Source of the DNA: a virus
IMG/VR virus record: IMGVR_UViG_3300006059_000003
Coordinates: 1-63,933 of that record
Strand: one strand, 5' to 3'
DNA length: 63,933 nt
In this document: piece by piece, positions 51,218 to 61,110 of the stretch
Numbering within the stretch: position 1 is the first letter of the stretch
Layout: each line of letters begins with the position of its first letter
Position numbers and translations under genes: made by a program
Notes under the pieces: model-generated
The model's input: only the letters and a program-made list of their open reading frames with translations
Told to the model about the DNA's origin: nothing
The model's database searches: none

Positions 51218-53623
51218 ATGCCTACAATAATACAATCAAATAAAGAGTTTAGACCTAAAAAGAATACAATAATTGCACTTGACACTGAAACAACAGGTGT
51301 AGATTCTTGGGGAAAGCGAGTACTATACTCTTCTGGAAAGAGACTCTATACTGCCGATTCTGTATTCATGGTTTCAATGTCTGATAGTGAAGGGAATACG
51401 TGGTGTTGTAATTGGCCCGTTGACCCATTCACCCGACAACCTGAGATTAATCAGAAAGATGTAGTATTTATACTTGATACTTTATCTAAGAAAGGAGTAC
51501 AATTAACTTGCCATAATACGAAGTTTGATACTCGTATGATGAAAAATGTAGATACTAGATTCAATCAAATATTCAAGCATTTACATTCTTTGGAGAAATT
51601 ACACGATACGTTATTTATGGCGCGTATCTGTTTTACTCTTGAATTAGCATATGGTCTAAAGTATCTATCTAAGAAAACTCTAGGTATAAGCGATGAAGAC
51701 GAAAAGGAATTGCAGAAAGCAGTAGCAACTGCACGTCGTAAAGCAACAATGTACAATAGACGTGTAGAGAAAGCTGGTGGAGAAAACCCTAAAGGTTTAG
51801 GTAATTTCTACCGTATGATGTTAATAGACAGTGAGGAGTTAAAAACTGACTATTGGCTTCCTTATTACTTCGACGAAAATCAAACAGGTGACGCTTTCCT
51901 TTGTGAGAAATACTGTAGATTTGATACATATAGAACTGTTGGACTGTATCAATTCTACAATGAGATAATGCAGAATGATAAACACCTGAGAGACACTTAC
52001 TATCTCGAAATGCAGAAAGTATGGCCTATTGTCGATTTCATGGAAACAAGAGGTATTACTGTATTTCCTGACAGAGCAAAAGAAGAATCAAAACGGTGTG
52101 AAGAAGAAGTTACTCTAAGATATAGTAACTTACAAAAGATAATTCGGGAACAGAATCTTAAACCTTTTCCAATAAAAGAAGTCCCTAATATAGATGCAGA
52201 TTCTCTTTCCAGAAAAAGACGGAATGCAAAACCAAAACCAGAACCTGAATTTAATCCAGGTTCTCCACAACAACTTCTTAGAGTACTCTATCTTCCAGAG
52301 AGTGAAGGAGGATTAGGATTAGAAACTGATAGACGAAACAGAAAGACAGGTAAATTAACTACAGATAAAGACACATTACGAGAGTTGATGTATTCTCCAT
52401 TTGTTAGAGAATTAACTGCATTTCGTGATGCCTCTCACACTAAGTCTCTATTCTTTGATAAGATAGAAGATATGGTAAAACCTTATGGATATAGTAACAG
52501 TAATAATGACGGTAGTAGGAGTAGTATTAATAGTACTGACAATACTATATGTATTATACGTCCTTCATTTAATCAATGCGGTACAAAATCAGGTAGACTA
52601 TCAGCAGGAGGAGAAGGGGGATTAAATGTACAGCAATTATCGGCAGGAGGAAAGAAATCATTAGGAGGAAGTACATATAGTTCACAGAAAGTATTCGGTT
52701 GTAGAAAAGATCATGTATGGTTAGGATTAGATTATTCACAACAAGAAGCGAGACTATTTGCAGGATTTGCACAAGTACCAGTAATGTTAGAAGCTATACG
52801 TAATAAAACAGATTTGTTTAAGGCTATGGCTAATAAAGCATGGGGAGGTGTAAATAATCCACAAAGTATTAAAGCAGTAATTCAGGCTCTTGATCTATTC
52901 CGTGAACCTGCTAATGGCGAAGTTTCTACGGCATGGCAACATCTAGGATGGTCAAAATCTAAAGCTAAGAAATGTAATCCTACTGATAAGTATGTACAGG
53001 AAGTATGTGAACAGTTTCTTTCTGAATTTGAGTATGACATTGTTAAAGCAGAATCTGCATTAGGTAAAGAAGCTAGTCGTCAGCGGTGTAAGCACATAAC
53101 TTATGCCAAAATCTTCGGCGGTGGTCCTGGTAGTTACACTCACTTGTTATACTGTACACTTGATGAAGCAAAGTTATTTGACTCTGAATACAATAACTCT
53201 ATGCCAGAGTTAAAGAGATACATCAAACAAGTAGAGAGAGAAGCTAGAGAAAATGGATTCATCATAAATGCTTATGGTAGAAAATTACGTGTAGACCCTA
53301 ACTTTGCTTACCGTGGAGTATCTTATATGATTCAAGGTACTGCCGCTGATATGATGAAAGCATCATTAGTTAAAGTGCATGAATTTAACCAATCTATCAA
53401 AGCAAGAGCATATCTAATTCTTACAATCCATGATGAATTGAAAGTAGAGATTCACAAAAGTGATCTTAACAGAGGATATGTGAAATCTGTAATTGCTAGA
53501 ATGGAGAATACAGAAGGAAGCACTGTCAATGTACCAATGACTGTAGAGTGTACAGTATCTCCACAATTCTGGAGCGTTGATGAATACAAATTACACGTAT
53601 GGGGTAAAGAAACAAACCTATGA
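51218..53623 (+). CDS. polA: Family A DNA polymerase (801 aa)
   Basis: Replicative polymerase with a proofreading domain. Exonuclease: Asp22 and Glu24 (LDTETTG) and CHNTKFDTRM. Polymerase motif A: LDYSQQEAR (Asp505); motif B: RQRCKHITYAKIFGG (Arg621, Lys625, Tyr629); motif C: IHDEL (His738, Asp739, Glu740). Tyr629 takes the place of E. coli Phe762, as in T7 polymerase, a change known to lower discrimination against dideoxynucleotides. There is an extra Gly/Ser-rich loop (SNNDGSRSSINSTDN) before motif A. No 5-prime nuclease domain is present. Confidence 0.95.
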   Translation: MPTIIQSNKEFRPKKNTIIALDTETTGVDSWGKRVLYSSGKRLYTADSVFMVSMSDSEGNTWCCNWPVDPFTRQPEINQKDVVFILDTLSKKGVQLTCHNTKFDTRMMKNVDTRFNQIFKHLHSLEKLHDTLFMARICFTLELAYGLKYLSKKTLGISDEDEKELQKAVATARRKATMYNRRVEKAGGENPKGLGNFYRMMLIDSEELKTDYWLPYYFDENQTGDAFLCEKYCRFDTYRTVGLYQFYNEIMQNDKHLRDTYYLEMQKVWPIVDFMETRGITVFPDRAKEESKRCEEEVTLRYSNLQKIIREQNLKPFPIKEVPNIDADSLSRKRRNAKPKPEPEFNPGSPQQLLRVLYLPESEGGLGLETDRRNRKTGKLTTDKDTLRELMYSPFVRELTAFRDASHTKSLFFDKIEDMVKPYGYSNSNNDGSRSSINSTDNTICIIRPSFNQCGTKSGRLSAGGEGGLNVQQLSAGGKKSLGGSTYSSQKVFGCRKDHVWLGLDYSQQEARLFAGFAQVPVMLEAIRNKTDLFKAMANKAWGGVNNPQSIKAVIQALDLFREPANGEVSTAWQHLGWSKSKAKKCNPTDKYVQEVCEQFLSEFEYDIVKAESALGKEASRQRCKHITYAKIFGGGPGSYTHLLYCTLDEAKLFDSEYNNSMPELKRYIKQVEREARENGFIINAYGRKLRVDPNFAYRGVSYMIQGTAADMMKASLVKVHEFNQSIKARAYLILTIHDELKVEIHKSDLNRGYVKSVIARMENTEGSTVNVPMTVECTVSPQFWSVDEYKLHVWGKETNL

Positions 53624-53880
53624 CAAACAGACAGTTTAATCGTTACAAGAGATTTAAGACGAAAAAGAATAAGTCTGAATTTACTAGACTAAACACAACA
53701 AGACCTATCTGTGATGTACTATTTACTTGTAGTATTTCTTTAACTAACTGCGAAGAAAGAACTCAAACACATGCAGAGTATATGAGATACCATAGAATAC
53801 AGAGACTTAAACGAGAACAGTTCTGGTATACTGCAACTACTAATAGAGGACAGAGATTATACCCTTATACTTCTGCATAA
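53620..53880 (+). CDS. Basic hypothetical protein (86 aa)
   Basis: Overlaps the polymerase stop by 4 bases. Strongly basic (RYKRFKTKKNKSEFTR) with many Arg and Tyr, which suggests nucleic acid binding. Two cysteines (CDVLFTC) could bind metal. No family is recognised. Confidence 0.6.
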   Translation: MTNRQFNRYKRFKTKKNKSEFTRLNTTRPICDVLFTCSISLTNCEERTQTHAEYMRYHRIQRLKREQFWYTATTNRGQRLYPYTSA

Positions 53881-53954
53881 AATACAAAATACAAATAAAG
53901 TGAGGATAGGTAAAATTTCTACCTAACTATGTATGTTAGGAACTAAAGAATACC

Positions 53955-54560
53955 ATGGAAACAAAAATAAAAGTAGTTAATACTGCACAAAGAATACAAC
54001 AACAAATATGTGATGGTAAATGTAGAAAACCACGTATACTTAAACGTGTAATTTCTGGAGGTCAAAGAGGAGTAGATATTGCAGGAGTTAGAGCCGCTAA
54101 ACTTCTAGGTATAAAAACTGGTGGACATATGCCAGAAGGATTTATTACACAAGATGGTCCTAAGATAGGTTACAAGTGGCAGTACGGAATGGTTGATGAT
54201 ACTCCTCCTCTGGAAAAGAATGGAGAATTTAAACCTGACTATAAGACTAGAACCTGGAAGAATGTACAAGAAGCTGATGCAACTATTAGAATTGCAACTG
54301 ACTTTGACAGTTATGGTGAAGTTTGTACACTTAATGCAATACAACACTACCAGAAACTACATCTTGATATATACCTAATACCCTTATGGACTATTGACGG
54401 AGAAACACAGTACCGAATCCCACAAAGAGAACTTGCATACTGGATTGTCTCTCACGGGATTGAGACTCTAAATATTGCAGGTAATAGCTACAACAGTATA
54501 TACGATAAAGCCTATGCGTATATACTAAATACACTTTCTATTGTAGCGTGGGAGTTATGA
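53955..54560 (+). CDS. Putative molybdenum-carrier-like Rossmann protein (201 aa)
   Basis: The N-terminal ISGGQRGVDIAGVRAAKLLG, TGGHMPEGF and the WKNVQEADATIRI segment match the MoCo_carrier-like (PF12694) family, a Rossmann fold. In phages its ligand is unknown; a nucleotide-related ligand is as likely as molybdenum cofactor. It precedes the primase gene by one base. Confidence 0.7.
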   Translation: METKIKVVNTAQRIQQQICDGKCRKPRILKRVISGGQRGVDIAGVRAAKLLGIKTGGHMPEGFITQDGPKIGYKWQYGMVDDTPPLEKNGEFKPDYKTRTWKNVQEADATIRIATDFDSYGEVCTLNAIQHYQKLHLDIYLIPLWTIDGETQYRIPQRELAYWIVSHGIETLNIAGNSYNSIYDKAYAYILNTLSIVAWEL

Positions 54561-54561
54561 T

Positions 54562-57500
54562 ATGGTTTATATAAAGAAAGACAATATGAAAGTTCCTGCT
54601 GTACTTCGTCCGTTTATAAGGTTAGGTTTTGTGTATGATGAAGAGAAAGTATCAGGTGTAAATGTAAGAGGAGATTGTATCTTCTGTGGTAAAGTAGATA
54701 AATTTTACATACGTATAGAAGACGGTATAGGAAGTGATGGTAAGGAAAAGAAAGCGGGAATGTGGGATTGTAAATCCTGTCAGAAACTAGGGAATGTATA
54801 TTCCTTTATGAAGTTCTGGTATGATTTTTGGTTAGAAGAAAGGAAAAATTACAGTAAACAGTTTATAGAATTATCCTTAGATAGAGGAGTACCTGCAAAA
54901 ACTCTAAAAGATGCAGGAATTGTATATGACAATGACCAATTTGCTATTCCTGTAAGAAATGCAACAGGAACTATAAACAACTTCCGTTTCTACAATTTCT
55001 TTGGTAAAATTCCTAGAGGCAAAAAGAAACATCAACTCTATGGAATGCCGGAATTAGACAGTCAACTGTATGGTATGGATTCTCTTTTCCAGGGAGTAGC
55101 ACGCGGAATTCAGAAAGTGTATATCTGCTATAGTGCTGATACTGAAATTCTTACAGAAGAAGGTTGGATAAAATTTCCTACCCTTAAAAATCAAAAAGTA
55201 GCGCAATATGCAGAGAACACTCAGAATATAACTTTTGTAAAACCTCTAGCAAAACAGATTTTACCATATAGTAAGAAGATGGTAAATATAAAGGGTAATT
55301 CTTGTGACTTACTTGTAACTCCTGAACATAGAGTTCTTATAAAAGAAACAGATGGTATAAGAACTATACGTGCAGATCAAGTAAAGTCAGGAATGGTACT
55401 TCCTGTTTCTGGAGAATATAGAGGTAAAGGTTATTCTCCTAGTAATAACGAAGTAAAGCTACTTGTAGCTTATGCAGCTGATGGTCATAAAGAAAGAGGT
55501 AATAGACGTGCCTGGGCTTTTAAGAAAGAACGTAAAGTAAGTAGATTAATTGAGATACTAGAGTCATTAGAAATTCCGTACAAATTTGGTGGACTTTCTG
55601 CTAAAGGGTATACTCAAATAGTTGTTATGGCTTACGATGCTCCTATTCTTGACAGGATTATGCCTACTAAGCAGATAACTTCTGACTTTATTCACTGGTC
55701 TGTAGAAGCTAGAGAAACTCTAATTAATGAGTTAAGATTTTGGGACGGTGATACTGTCAGTAAGTACACACATAGAGTGTTTAGTGCAGATAAAGTACAA
55801 GTAGATGCTATCTCTTCCATATGCGTAACTACTGGATATAGTTGTAATATAAGAGAGGATACTAGAAAAAGCAGTATAAACTATATACTAAACATATCAC
55901 CTAGGAAGTATAGAAATGTAACTTCAGTTACTACACAAAGAAATATAACTAATAAAGTTTACTGTGTTACTGTACCTACAGGTACGGTAGTAGTAAGACG
56001 TAATGGGAAAATAGTTATCTGTAGAAACTGCGAGGGCGAATGGGATACTATAGCCTTAGAGTATCTATTAAGTAAAGAAAGTGTAGAAGCTATAGTTGTA
56101 GGAACTCCAGGTGCTAATACATGGAAAGCGTCTTGGAACAAATGTTTCTCTGGAAAGGAAGTTACTATATGTTATGATGTAGGAAGTGAAGGTGAGAAAG
56201 GTACAGAGAAAGTTTATCATAACCTAAAAGATATAGTAAGTAAGAGTAGTCCAATTAAGTATATTAATTGGAGTAAGAAAGGTGACTTACCTGATGGTTA
56301 CGATGTAAGAGACCATATAAAGCAAGGAGGAACTTATGAACAGTTTATACAGCTTGAAGAGAAATATACGTCTATCCCTGTAAAGGAAGAACAGAAACAA
56401 ACTGAGATAGAAAATACTCCTACTCTTCAAGAAGTCCAACAATCTAAATCACTATCTGCTAAACGCCCTACTTTTGAGAAGGTCTTAAAAGCCTATAGAA
56501 AGTATTTGTTTATGGATAAGGATATGGAGAATGGACTCAGGATAATGTTTGCTACTTGTCTTACTGTAGGAATAAAAGGTGACCCTCTATGGGTACATAC
56601 TATTGGCCCTCCTGGTAGTGGAAAAACTGCATTACTTATGTCTCTATCTAAGGTGAAGATAGTAGTATCTAAATCTTCTATTACAAGAAATGTACTTGTA
56701 TCTGGTATGAATGTCCATCCAGACCCTTCGTTAATTCCTAGACTTAATGGTAAACTATTTGTCTTTAAAGATTTTACAGAGTTGTTAGGTATGAGAAGTG
56801 ATGACAAGGAGTTTATATTTTCTACACTTAGAGGAGTGTATGATGGTACACTTGAAAAAGATCACGGCAACGGAACACAAAGAGATTTCAAATCTCACTT
56901 CAATATGCTTACAGGAGTAACTCAAAAGATATTCACAGAAAATAGATCAATCATGGGTGAAAGATTTCTTCTGTACCATATGGTAAAAGGTACAGATTAT
57001 GACAGTCGTAATCCTGTAATGGCGGCAATAGATTCTGTGGGTAGTGAAGTACCAATACATGAAGAACTTGTAGGAATTGCGGCAGAGTATCTTGATGTTA
57101 GAGTAAGTAAGGAAGATATACCAGTAATTCCTCAACATTATAAAGAGAAGATATACTCTCTAGCATGTCTTACTTCGTTATTACGTGCTACTGTGGAAAG
57201 ACTGTCAAAGGTAGATAGGAAGTTAATGCTACGTCCACAACAAGAAATGCCTACACGAATTGCTAAACAGCTAACTAAACTCCTTATGGGATTATCTCTA
57301 CTAAATACTCCAATACAGTATACTCAGGAAGACATAGCATTAGTTACTAGAGTAGCATTAGATTCATGCGTAGCATTTAACCTTGAAACAGTATCTTCGT
57401 TAATACAGAAACCAGGACAAACATTAGTCGATCTAGCAATAGATTCTAATATTCCACACTCTACATTAAGAGATCACATTGAAGATTTAGTAGAGTTAGG

Positions 57501-57717
57501 AGTTATCCGTTATGTAGCTGGAGAAACTACAAGTGACTTTCAAGGAAGAGGTAGAAAACCACACACTTACTATGTAACACCTAAGATGGAGAAAATATGG
57601 AAAGACGCTTCTCTGGAAAGAAAAGACGGTGAAGTATATATGAAGTTAAAATCTCTTTTCCAGAGAAATGTAACGCAATCGACGCAATCGCAGAAAGTAA
57701 AGGTAAAGCGAAAATGA
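54562..57717 (+). CDS. Primase-helicase with intein (1051 aa precursor)
   Basis: Replication protein: zinc finger (C39, C42 and CKSC near 70), Toprim core, ATPase, and a C-terminal winged helix (SNIPHSTLRDHIEDLVELGV). An intein (55126-56028, 301 residues) interrupts the Toprim strand VYI|CEGEWDTIAL; removal restores CEGEWD with the catalytic Glu. The helicase has GPPGSGKT (682-689) and KLFVFKDFTEL as Walker B. The spliced product would be about 750 residues. The last bases contain a hairpin copy (57652) and the protein ends KVKVKRK. Confidence 0.85.
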   Translation: MVYIKKDNMKVPAVLRPFIRLGFVYDEEKVSGVNVRGDCIFCGKVDKFYIRIEDGIGSDGKEKKAGMWDCKSCQKLGNVYSFMKFWYDFWLEERKNYSKQFIELSLDRGVPAKTLKDAGIVYDNDQFAIPVRNATGTINNFRFYNFFGKIPRGKKKHQLYGMPELDSQLYGMDSLFQGVARGIQKVYICYSADTEILTEEGWIKFPTLKNQKVAQYAENTQNITFVKPLAKQILPYSKKMVNIKGNSCDLLVTPEHRVLIKETDGIRTIRADQVKSGMVLPVSGEYRGKGYSPSNNEVKLLVAYAADGHKERGNRRAWAFKKERKVSRLIEILESLEIPYKFGGLSAKGYTQIVVMAYDAPILDRIMPTKQITSDFIHWSVEARETLINELRFWDGDTVSKYTHRVFSADKVQVDAISSICVTTGYSCNIREDTRKSSINYILNISPRKYRNVTSVTTQRNITNKVYCVTVPTGTVVVRRNGKIVICRNCEGEWDTIALEYLLSKESVEAIVVGTPGANTWKASWNKCFSGKEVTICYDVGSEGEKGTEKVYHNLKDIVSKSSPIKYINWSKKGDLPDGYDVRDHIKQGGTYEQFIQLEEKYTSIPVKEEQKQTEIENTPTLQEVQQSKSLSAKRPTFEKVLKAYRKYLFMDKDMENGLRIMFATCLTVGIKGDPLWVHTIGPPGSGKTALLMSLSKVKIVVSKSSITRNVLVSGMNVHPDPSLIPRLNGKLFVFKDFTELLGMRSDDKEFIFSTLRGVYDGTLEKDHGNGTQRDFKSHFNMLTGVTQKIFTENRSIMGERFLLYHMVKGTDYDSRNPVMAAIDSVGSEVPIHEELVGIAAEYLDVRVSKEDIPVIPQHYKEKIYSLACLTSLLRATVERLSKVDRKLMLRPQQEMPTRIAKQLTKLLMGLSLLNTPIQYTQEDIALVTRVALDSCVAFNLETVSSLIQKPGQTLVDLAIDSNIPHSTLRDHIEDLVELGVIRYVAGETTSDFQGRGRKPHTYYVTPKMEKIWKDASLERKDGEVYMKLKSLFQRNVTQSTQSQKVKVKRK
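55126..56028 (+). other. Intein with LAGLIDADG-type endonuclease in the primase
   Basis: Begins CYSADTEILTEEGW (block A) and ends NGKIVICRN followed by the extein Cys. LLVTPEHRVL is block B. LLVAYAADGH and LINELRFWDGD are the two LAGLIDADG motifs of a homing endonuclease. The penultimate residue is Arg rather than the usual His. Length 301 residues. Confidence 0.85.
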
Positions 57718-58019
57718 AACTTAAAGCAACAAAAACTATTAAACTGACAGAATCAGGACAACAAGAATTTTATCGTCCTAATTACTACGGTGCTTTTGGT
57801 GCAAATGTTACAGAAGTATGGACTTTTGTAAGACAACATGGCCTTTCTTTTCAAATAGGAAATATAATTAAGTATCTTGTAAGGGCAGGAAAGAAAGAAA
57901 ATACAACAAGACTTGTCGATCTAAAGAAAGCTATGACTTATCTACAGCAGGAGATAAAGTGGGAAGAAGAGGAGCAAAGAGTACATAACGATATAGTAAG
58001 AGAGGAGACACAATCTTGA
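57714..58019 (+). CDS. DUF3310 protein (101 aa)
   Basis: FYRPNYYGAF, then GNIIKYLVRAGKKENTTRLV, then DLKKAMTYLQQEI match DUF3310, a small phage family linked to nucleotide metabolism. It overlaps the primase stop by 4 bases. The enzymatic activity, if any, is unknown. Confidence 0.8.
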   Translation: MKLKATKTIKLTESGQQEFYRPNYYGAFGANVTEVWTFVRQHGLSFQIGNIIKYLVRAGKKENTTRLVDLKKAMTYLQQEIKWEEEEQRVHNDIVREETQS

Positions 58020-58324
58020 AAGCAGGAGATATAGTAAATATCTTTAACAAGGACAGCACTTTATACAAAAAAGGAACTATTGAATCTATATCCAAAATAG
58101 GTATAGTAGTTAGACCTTTAGAATCAAGAAGTGTTATTACTTTTACATTGAGTAATAGAGAACTATCTACGGGTAGATTCTTTACTCTTTATGAGAGAGT
58201 AGGTAAAGAAGAAGCTAAACCTACTTACTATAAATCAACACAAGATGGTAAACCTTTTGGTGCAGAAGCTAAAGACTATAAGACTCCACTTAGTAGAACA
58301 AGAAGGATAAGAAGTTATTTCTAA
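58016..58324 (+). CDS. Hypothetical SH3-like protein (102 aa, TTG start)
   Basis: TTG start overlapping the previous stop, with GAGGAG about 9 bases before it. The first 50 residues (KAGDIVNIFNKDSTLYKKGT) resemble an SH3-type barrel. The C-terminus is basic (RTRRIRSYF). No family is recognised. Confidence 0.6.
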   Translation: MKAGDIVNIFNKDSTLYKKGTIESISKIGIVVRPLESRSVITFTLSNRELSTGRFFTLYERVGKEEAKPTYYKSTQDGKPFGAEAKDYKTPLSRTRRIRSYF

Positions 58325-58680
58325 TGGAAATAGAAGAAGTAAAAAGAGAAGAAACCTTTAGTACTGTAAAGAATCATATAGATGATTTCTTAGATAACAT
58401 GCGTTTTGGTAGTTCACAAGCAGAACGATATGCTTATCTATTTCTTACTATAGCTAGATTTCCTGCATGGAAAAAGAATCTATGTGAGGATTTTGTAAGT
58501 CTACCTATACTATGTCATTATAGAAAGAAACAGTATAGACTTACTGGAGCTTCTAGATTAGGTGATGTATGGCTTAGAGAAGATATAACTAGAACTAATG
58601 GTTATGATCTTAGGGTAGATGTTACAGAACTATCTAACTTTACAGTAATGGGTATGCCCTCATGGGGGAACAAAGGATAA
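58324..58680 (+). CDS. Hypothetical protein (118 aa)
   Basis: Starts at the last base of the previous stop codon. Helical N-terminus then a mixed region with many aromatic residues. No family is recognised. Confidence 0.6.
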   Translation: MEIEEVKREETFSTVKNHIDDFLDNMRFGSSQAERYAYLFLTIARFPAWKKNLCEDFVSLPILCHYRKKQYRLTGASRLGDVWLREDITRTNGYDLRVDVTELSNFTVMGMPSWGNKG

Positions 58681-58699
58681 GGATTGAAGAAGTAATAAA

Positions 58700-60511
58700 A
58701 TGGAAACAAATAACACAACTCCTCTAGCAGAAAAGAAACTATTAAATGCAGGTGTATGTGCATTAATTAGTGTAAGCGGTAGTGATCTTCTACCAGTACA
58801 AGCGGCACGAACATCATTCCGTAAATCTATTCAAGACTATACAGAAGAACAGAACGATAACTTAATGGACTATCTTATTCGTATGAAGCATGATGGTCCT
58901 GTAGAATTTCCAGATGCTATCTTCTATGTAAAGGCACCTATATTTGTTGCACGTCAATGGTTTCGACATCGTATTGGTTGTTGTCTATCAGGTAATAGTC
59001 AGATAAGTTTTGAATTACCTTGTAGATTAAAAGAGGGATATAATGAGCAAAGACTTTTCTCTTTAGAGTACTTGTACAATAACTGGATTAAATCAGAATA
59101 TAATAGAAGAAGAATACAAAGTATGATTCTTCGTTGTGTGGATGAAAGTGACAATACTTTAATAACTTCACATATATCCAATATATATAGTAATGGCAAG
59201 AAGCATGTATATAGGACATACTTTAAGAATGGTTCTATGTTAGAATGCACTAAACAGCATAAATGTCTAACTAAATATGGATGGATGACATTAGAAGAAG
59301 CATTAGAAATTAATGCAGAATTTATGACTTCATCTAAAGTTGAAAGAGATAAAGAAGTTGTACCTCTTTCTTTTATAGATAGTATAGTAGGAGAAGAATG
59401 GAGGAAAATACAAGGTTATGGAGGTAGATACGAAGTTTCTAATTTAGGAAGAATTAGATCATACTCTACTACATCATATAATGGAGATGTATCTAATATT
59501 CCTACTATTAAGAGACAATCAATAGTATCTTCTGGATATTATGTAGTAAATTTATCAGAAAATGGAAAATCTCATGTTAGAACAGTACACCAACTTGTAC
59601 TTGAATCTTTCTCTAAACAAAAAAGAAAGAATGAACAAGAAACTAGACATATTAATAGCTGTAGAACAGATAATAGAATAGATAACTTATGTTGGGCATC
59701 TTCTAAAGAGAACGCTAGTGATAGAAAACTAAAAGGGTCAAATAAGTTATCTATAAACTACACCTCTATTATAAAGTCAGAGTATTTAGGATATATAAAT
59801 ACTTATGATATAGAAGTAGAAGGTAAATATCATAACTTTTTTGCTAACAATATTGTGGTACATAATTCTTACAATGAAGAGTCTCTCCGATACATAGAAC
59901 CTTGTAAGGAGTTCTATATTCCTTCTCCAGAAGAATGTAAGGGTAAACCTAAGAATGCAAAACAAGGTGCAGGAGACTTACTTGATGAAGAAGATGCACA
60001 AACAGCACAAGATATAATTTCTGCAATAGGAGGAGAAGCACACTCTTGTTATGCACAATTAGCAAGATTAGGATTAGCTAATGAACTAAGTAGAACTGTA
60101 CTTCCTTTAGGTCAATATACTGCATTCTATTTTAAGATTAACCTACGTGCTTTGTTCCACTTTCTAGGGTTACGTCTTAATCCACATGCACAATATCAAA
60201 TACGTGTATATGCTATGACTATGACAGAAATGCTTAAACCATACTTTCCTGTAGCTTTTGAGGCTTTTGAAAATCACATTTTAAATGCAGTAACTTTCTC
60301 TGCTGATGAATGGAAGATATTAAAAGACTTAATAATAAGTGAATGTGGTAATACTCCTTTTTATTCGGGAGGTAGAGAAGAAATATGGGAAAGATTTACT
60401 AATGATTCTGTAGAAAATGATTCAATAGTACATGGGTTACGAAAAACAAGAATTACAGAGCTAATACAGAAACTAAACAAACAACCAATAGAAATAAAAG
60501 GATACAAATAG
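58700..60511 (+). CDS. thyX: Flavin-dependent thymidylate synthase with intein (603 aa precursor)
   Basis: Converts dUMP to dTMP using FAD and methylene-tetrahydrofolate. The ThyX signature RHRxxSxNExSxRY is split: FRHRIG before the intein and SYNEESLRYIEP after it. Splicing restores the motif exactly. The C-terminal half shows RTVLPLGQYTAFYFKINLRA and HAQYQIRVYA, typical for ThyX. The spliced length is about 307 residues. It sits with dCTP deaminase and DUF3310 in a nucleotide supply cluster. Confidence 0.9.
   Translation: METNNTTPLAEKKLLNAGVCALISVSGSDLLPVQAARTSFRKSIQDYTEEQNDNLMDYLIRMKHDGPVEFPDAIFYVKAPIFVARQWFRHRIGCCLSGNSQISFELPCRLKEGYNEQRLFSLEYLYNNWIKSEYNRRRIQSMILRCVDESDNTLITSHISNIYSNGKKHVYRTYFKNGSMLECTKQHKCLTKYGWMTLEEALEINAEFMTSSKVERDKEVVPLSFIDSIVGEEWRKIQGYGGRYEVSNLGRIRSYSTTSYNGDVSNIPTIKRQSIVSSGYYVVNLSENGKSHVRTVHQLVLESFSKQKRKNEQETRHINSCRTDNRIDNLCWASSKENASDRKLKGSNKLSINYTSIIKSEYLGYINTYDIEVEGKYHNFFANNIVVHNSYNEESLRYIEPCKEFYIPSPEECKGKPKNAKQGAGDLLDEEDAQTAQDIISAIGGEAHSCYAQLARLGLANELSRTVLPLGQYTAFYFKINLRALFHFLGLRLNPHAQYQIRVYAMTMTEMLKPYFPVAFEAFENHILNAVTFSADEWKILKDLIISECGNTPFYSGGREEIWERFTNDSVENDSIVHGLRKTRITELIQKLNKQPIEIKGYK
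58979..59866 (+). other. Intein with HNH-type endonuclease in thyX
   Basis: Begins at CCLSGNSQISF and ends FANNIVVHN before the extein Ser. The central domain has WRKIQGYGGRYEVSNLGRIR (NUMOD4) and SCRTDNRIDNLCWASSKEN (HNH_3), so it is a homing endonuclease of a different type from the primase intein. Which of the two adjacent Cys is residue 1 is unclear; the first restores the exact ThyX motif, the second fits block A spacing better. Confidence 0.85.
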
Positions 60512-60544
60512 AAAATCTAGGAGATCACACAGAAAGAAAATACA

Positions 60545-60679
60545 ATGGTTACTTATTGGTTTACTGAATATATTAGATTTAATGTACCTTATTTACATGT
60601 TGGGTCTAGGTCACTATTTATGATACGTTTTGGTATAACCATACAGAGTGAGAAATTAGACCTATTAGGAGATAAGTAA
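60545..60679 (+). CDS. Small hypothetical protein (44 aa)
   Basis: The product starts MVTYWFTEYIRFNVPYLHVG. Its TAA shares a base with the next ATG (TAATG), which supports coupled translation. No family is recognised. Confidence 0.5.
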   Translation: MVTYWFTEYIRFNVPYLHVGSRSLFMIRFGITIQSEKLDLLGDK

Positions 60680-61110
60680 TGGATTTAAGTAATTTATCTA
60701 GAGAAGAAAGAAATAAGTATTTAGGTCAATGGAAAGACTTACAAGCAGAAAGAGAGCAGTTTAAAAAAGAATACGGAGATAATGAAAAGATAGAACCTTT
60801 CTTTAATTTAGTGTCTAAAATACTAAAAGAATATTCTGATACAGGACAGTTACAAGCTAAAGGACAAGTAATAGTTTGTAACCCTATATGGGGATATACT
60901 GCTAATTGGATAGCTAGACATTTTGGACTTGATTATGAAACTGATGTAGTTTTTAAAGAAAACGAAATAGTAGTATGTGGTAAGGATGATGTAGATAAAG
61001 TTATCGAATCTAGAAAATGGATTAAAAAACAAATAAACGAACCTGTATTACTAAAGAAAGCACAAATAAATCTAGCACCTACAAGAAATATAAGAAAGAG
61101 AATAATATGA
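60679..61110 (+). CDS. Hypothetical protein (143 aa)
   Basis: Charged helical N-terminus and a possible alpha/beta core (GQVIVCNPIWGYTANWIARH). AGGAG lies 9 bases upstream of the ATG. It overlaps the dCTP deaminase gene by 4 bases. Unknown family. Confidence 0.6.
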   Translation: MDLSNLSREERNKYLGQWKDLQAEREQFKKEYGDNEKIEPFFNLVSKILKEYSDTGQLQAKGQVIVCNPIWGYTANWIARHFGLDYETDVVFKENEIVVCGKDDVDKVIESRKWIKKQINEPVLLKKAQINLAPTRNIRKRII

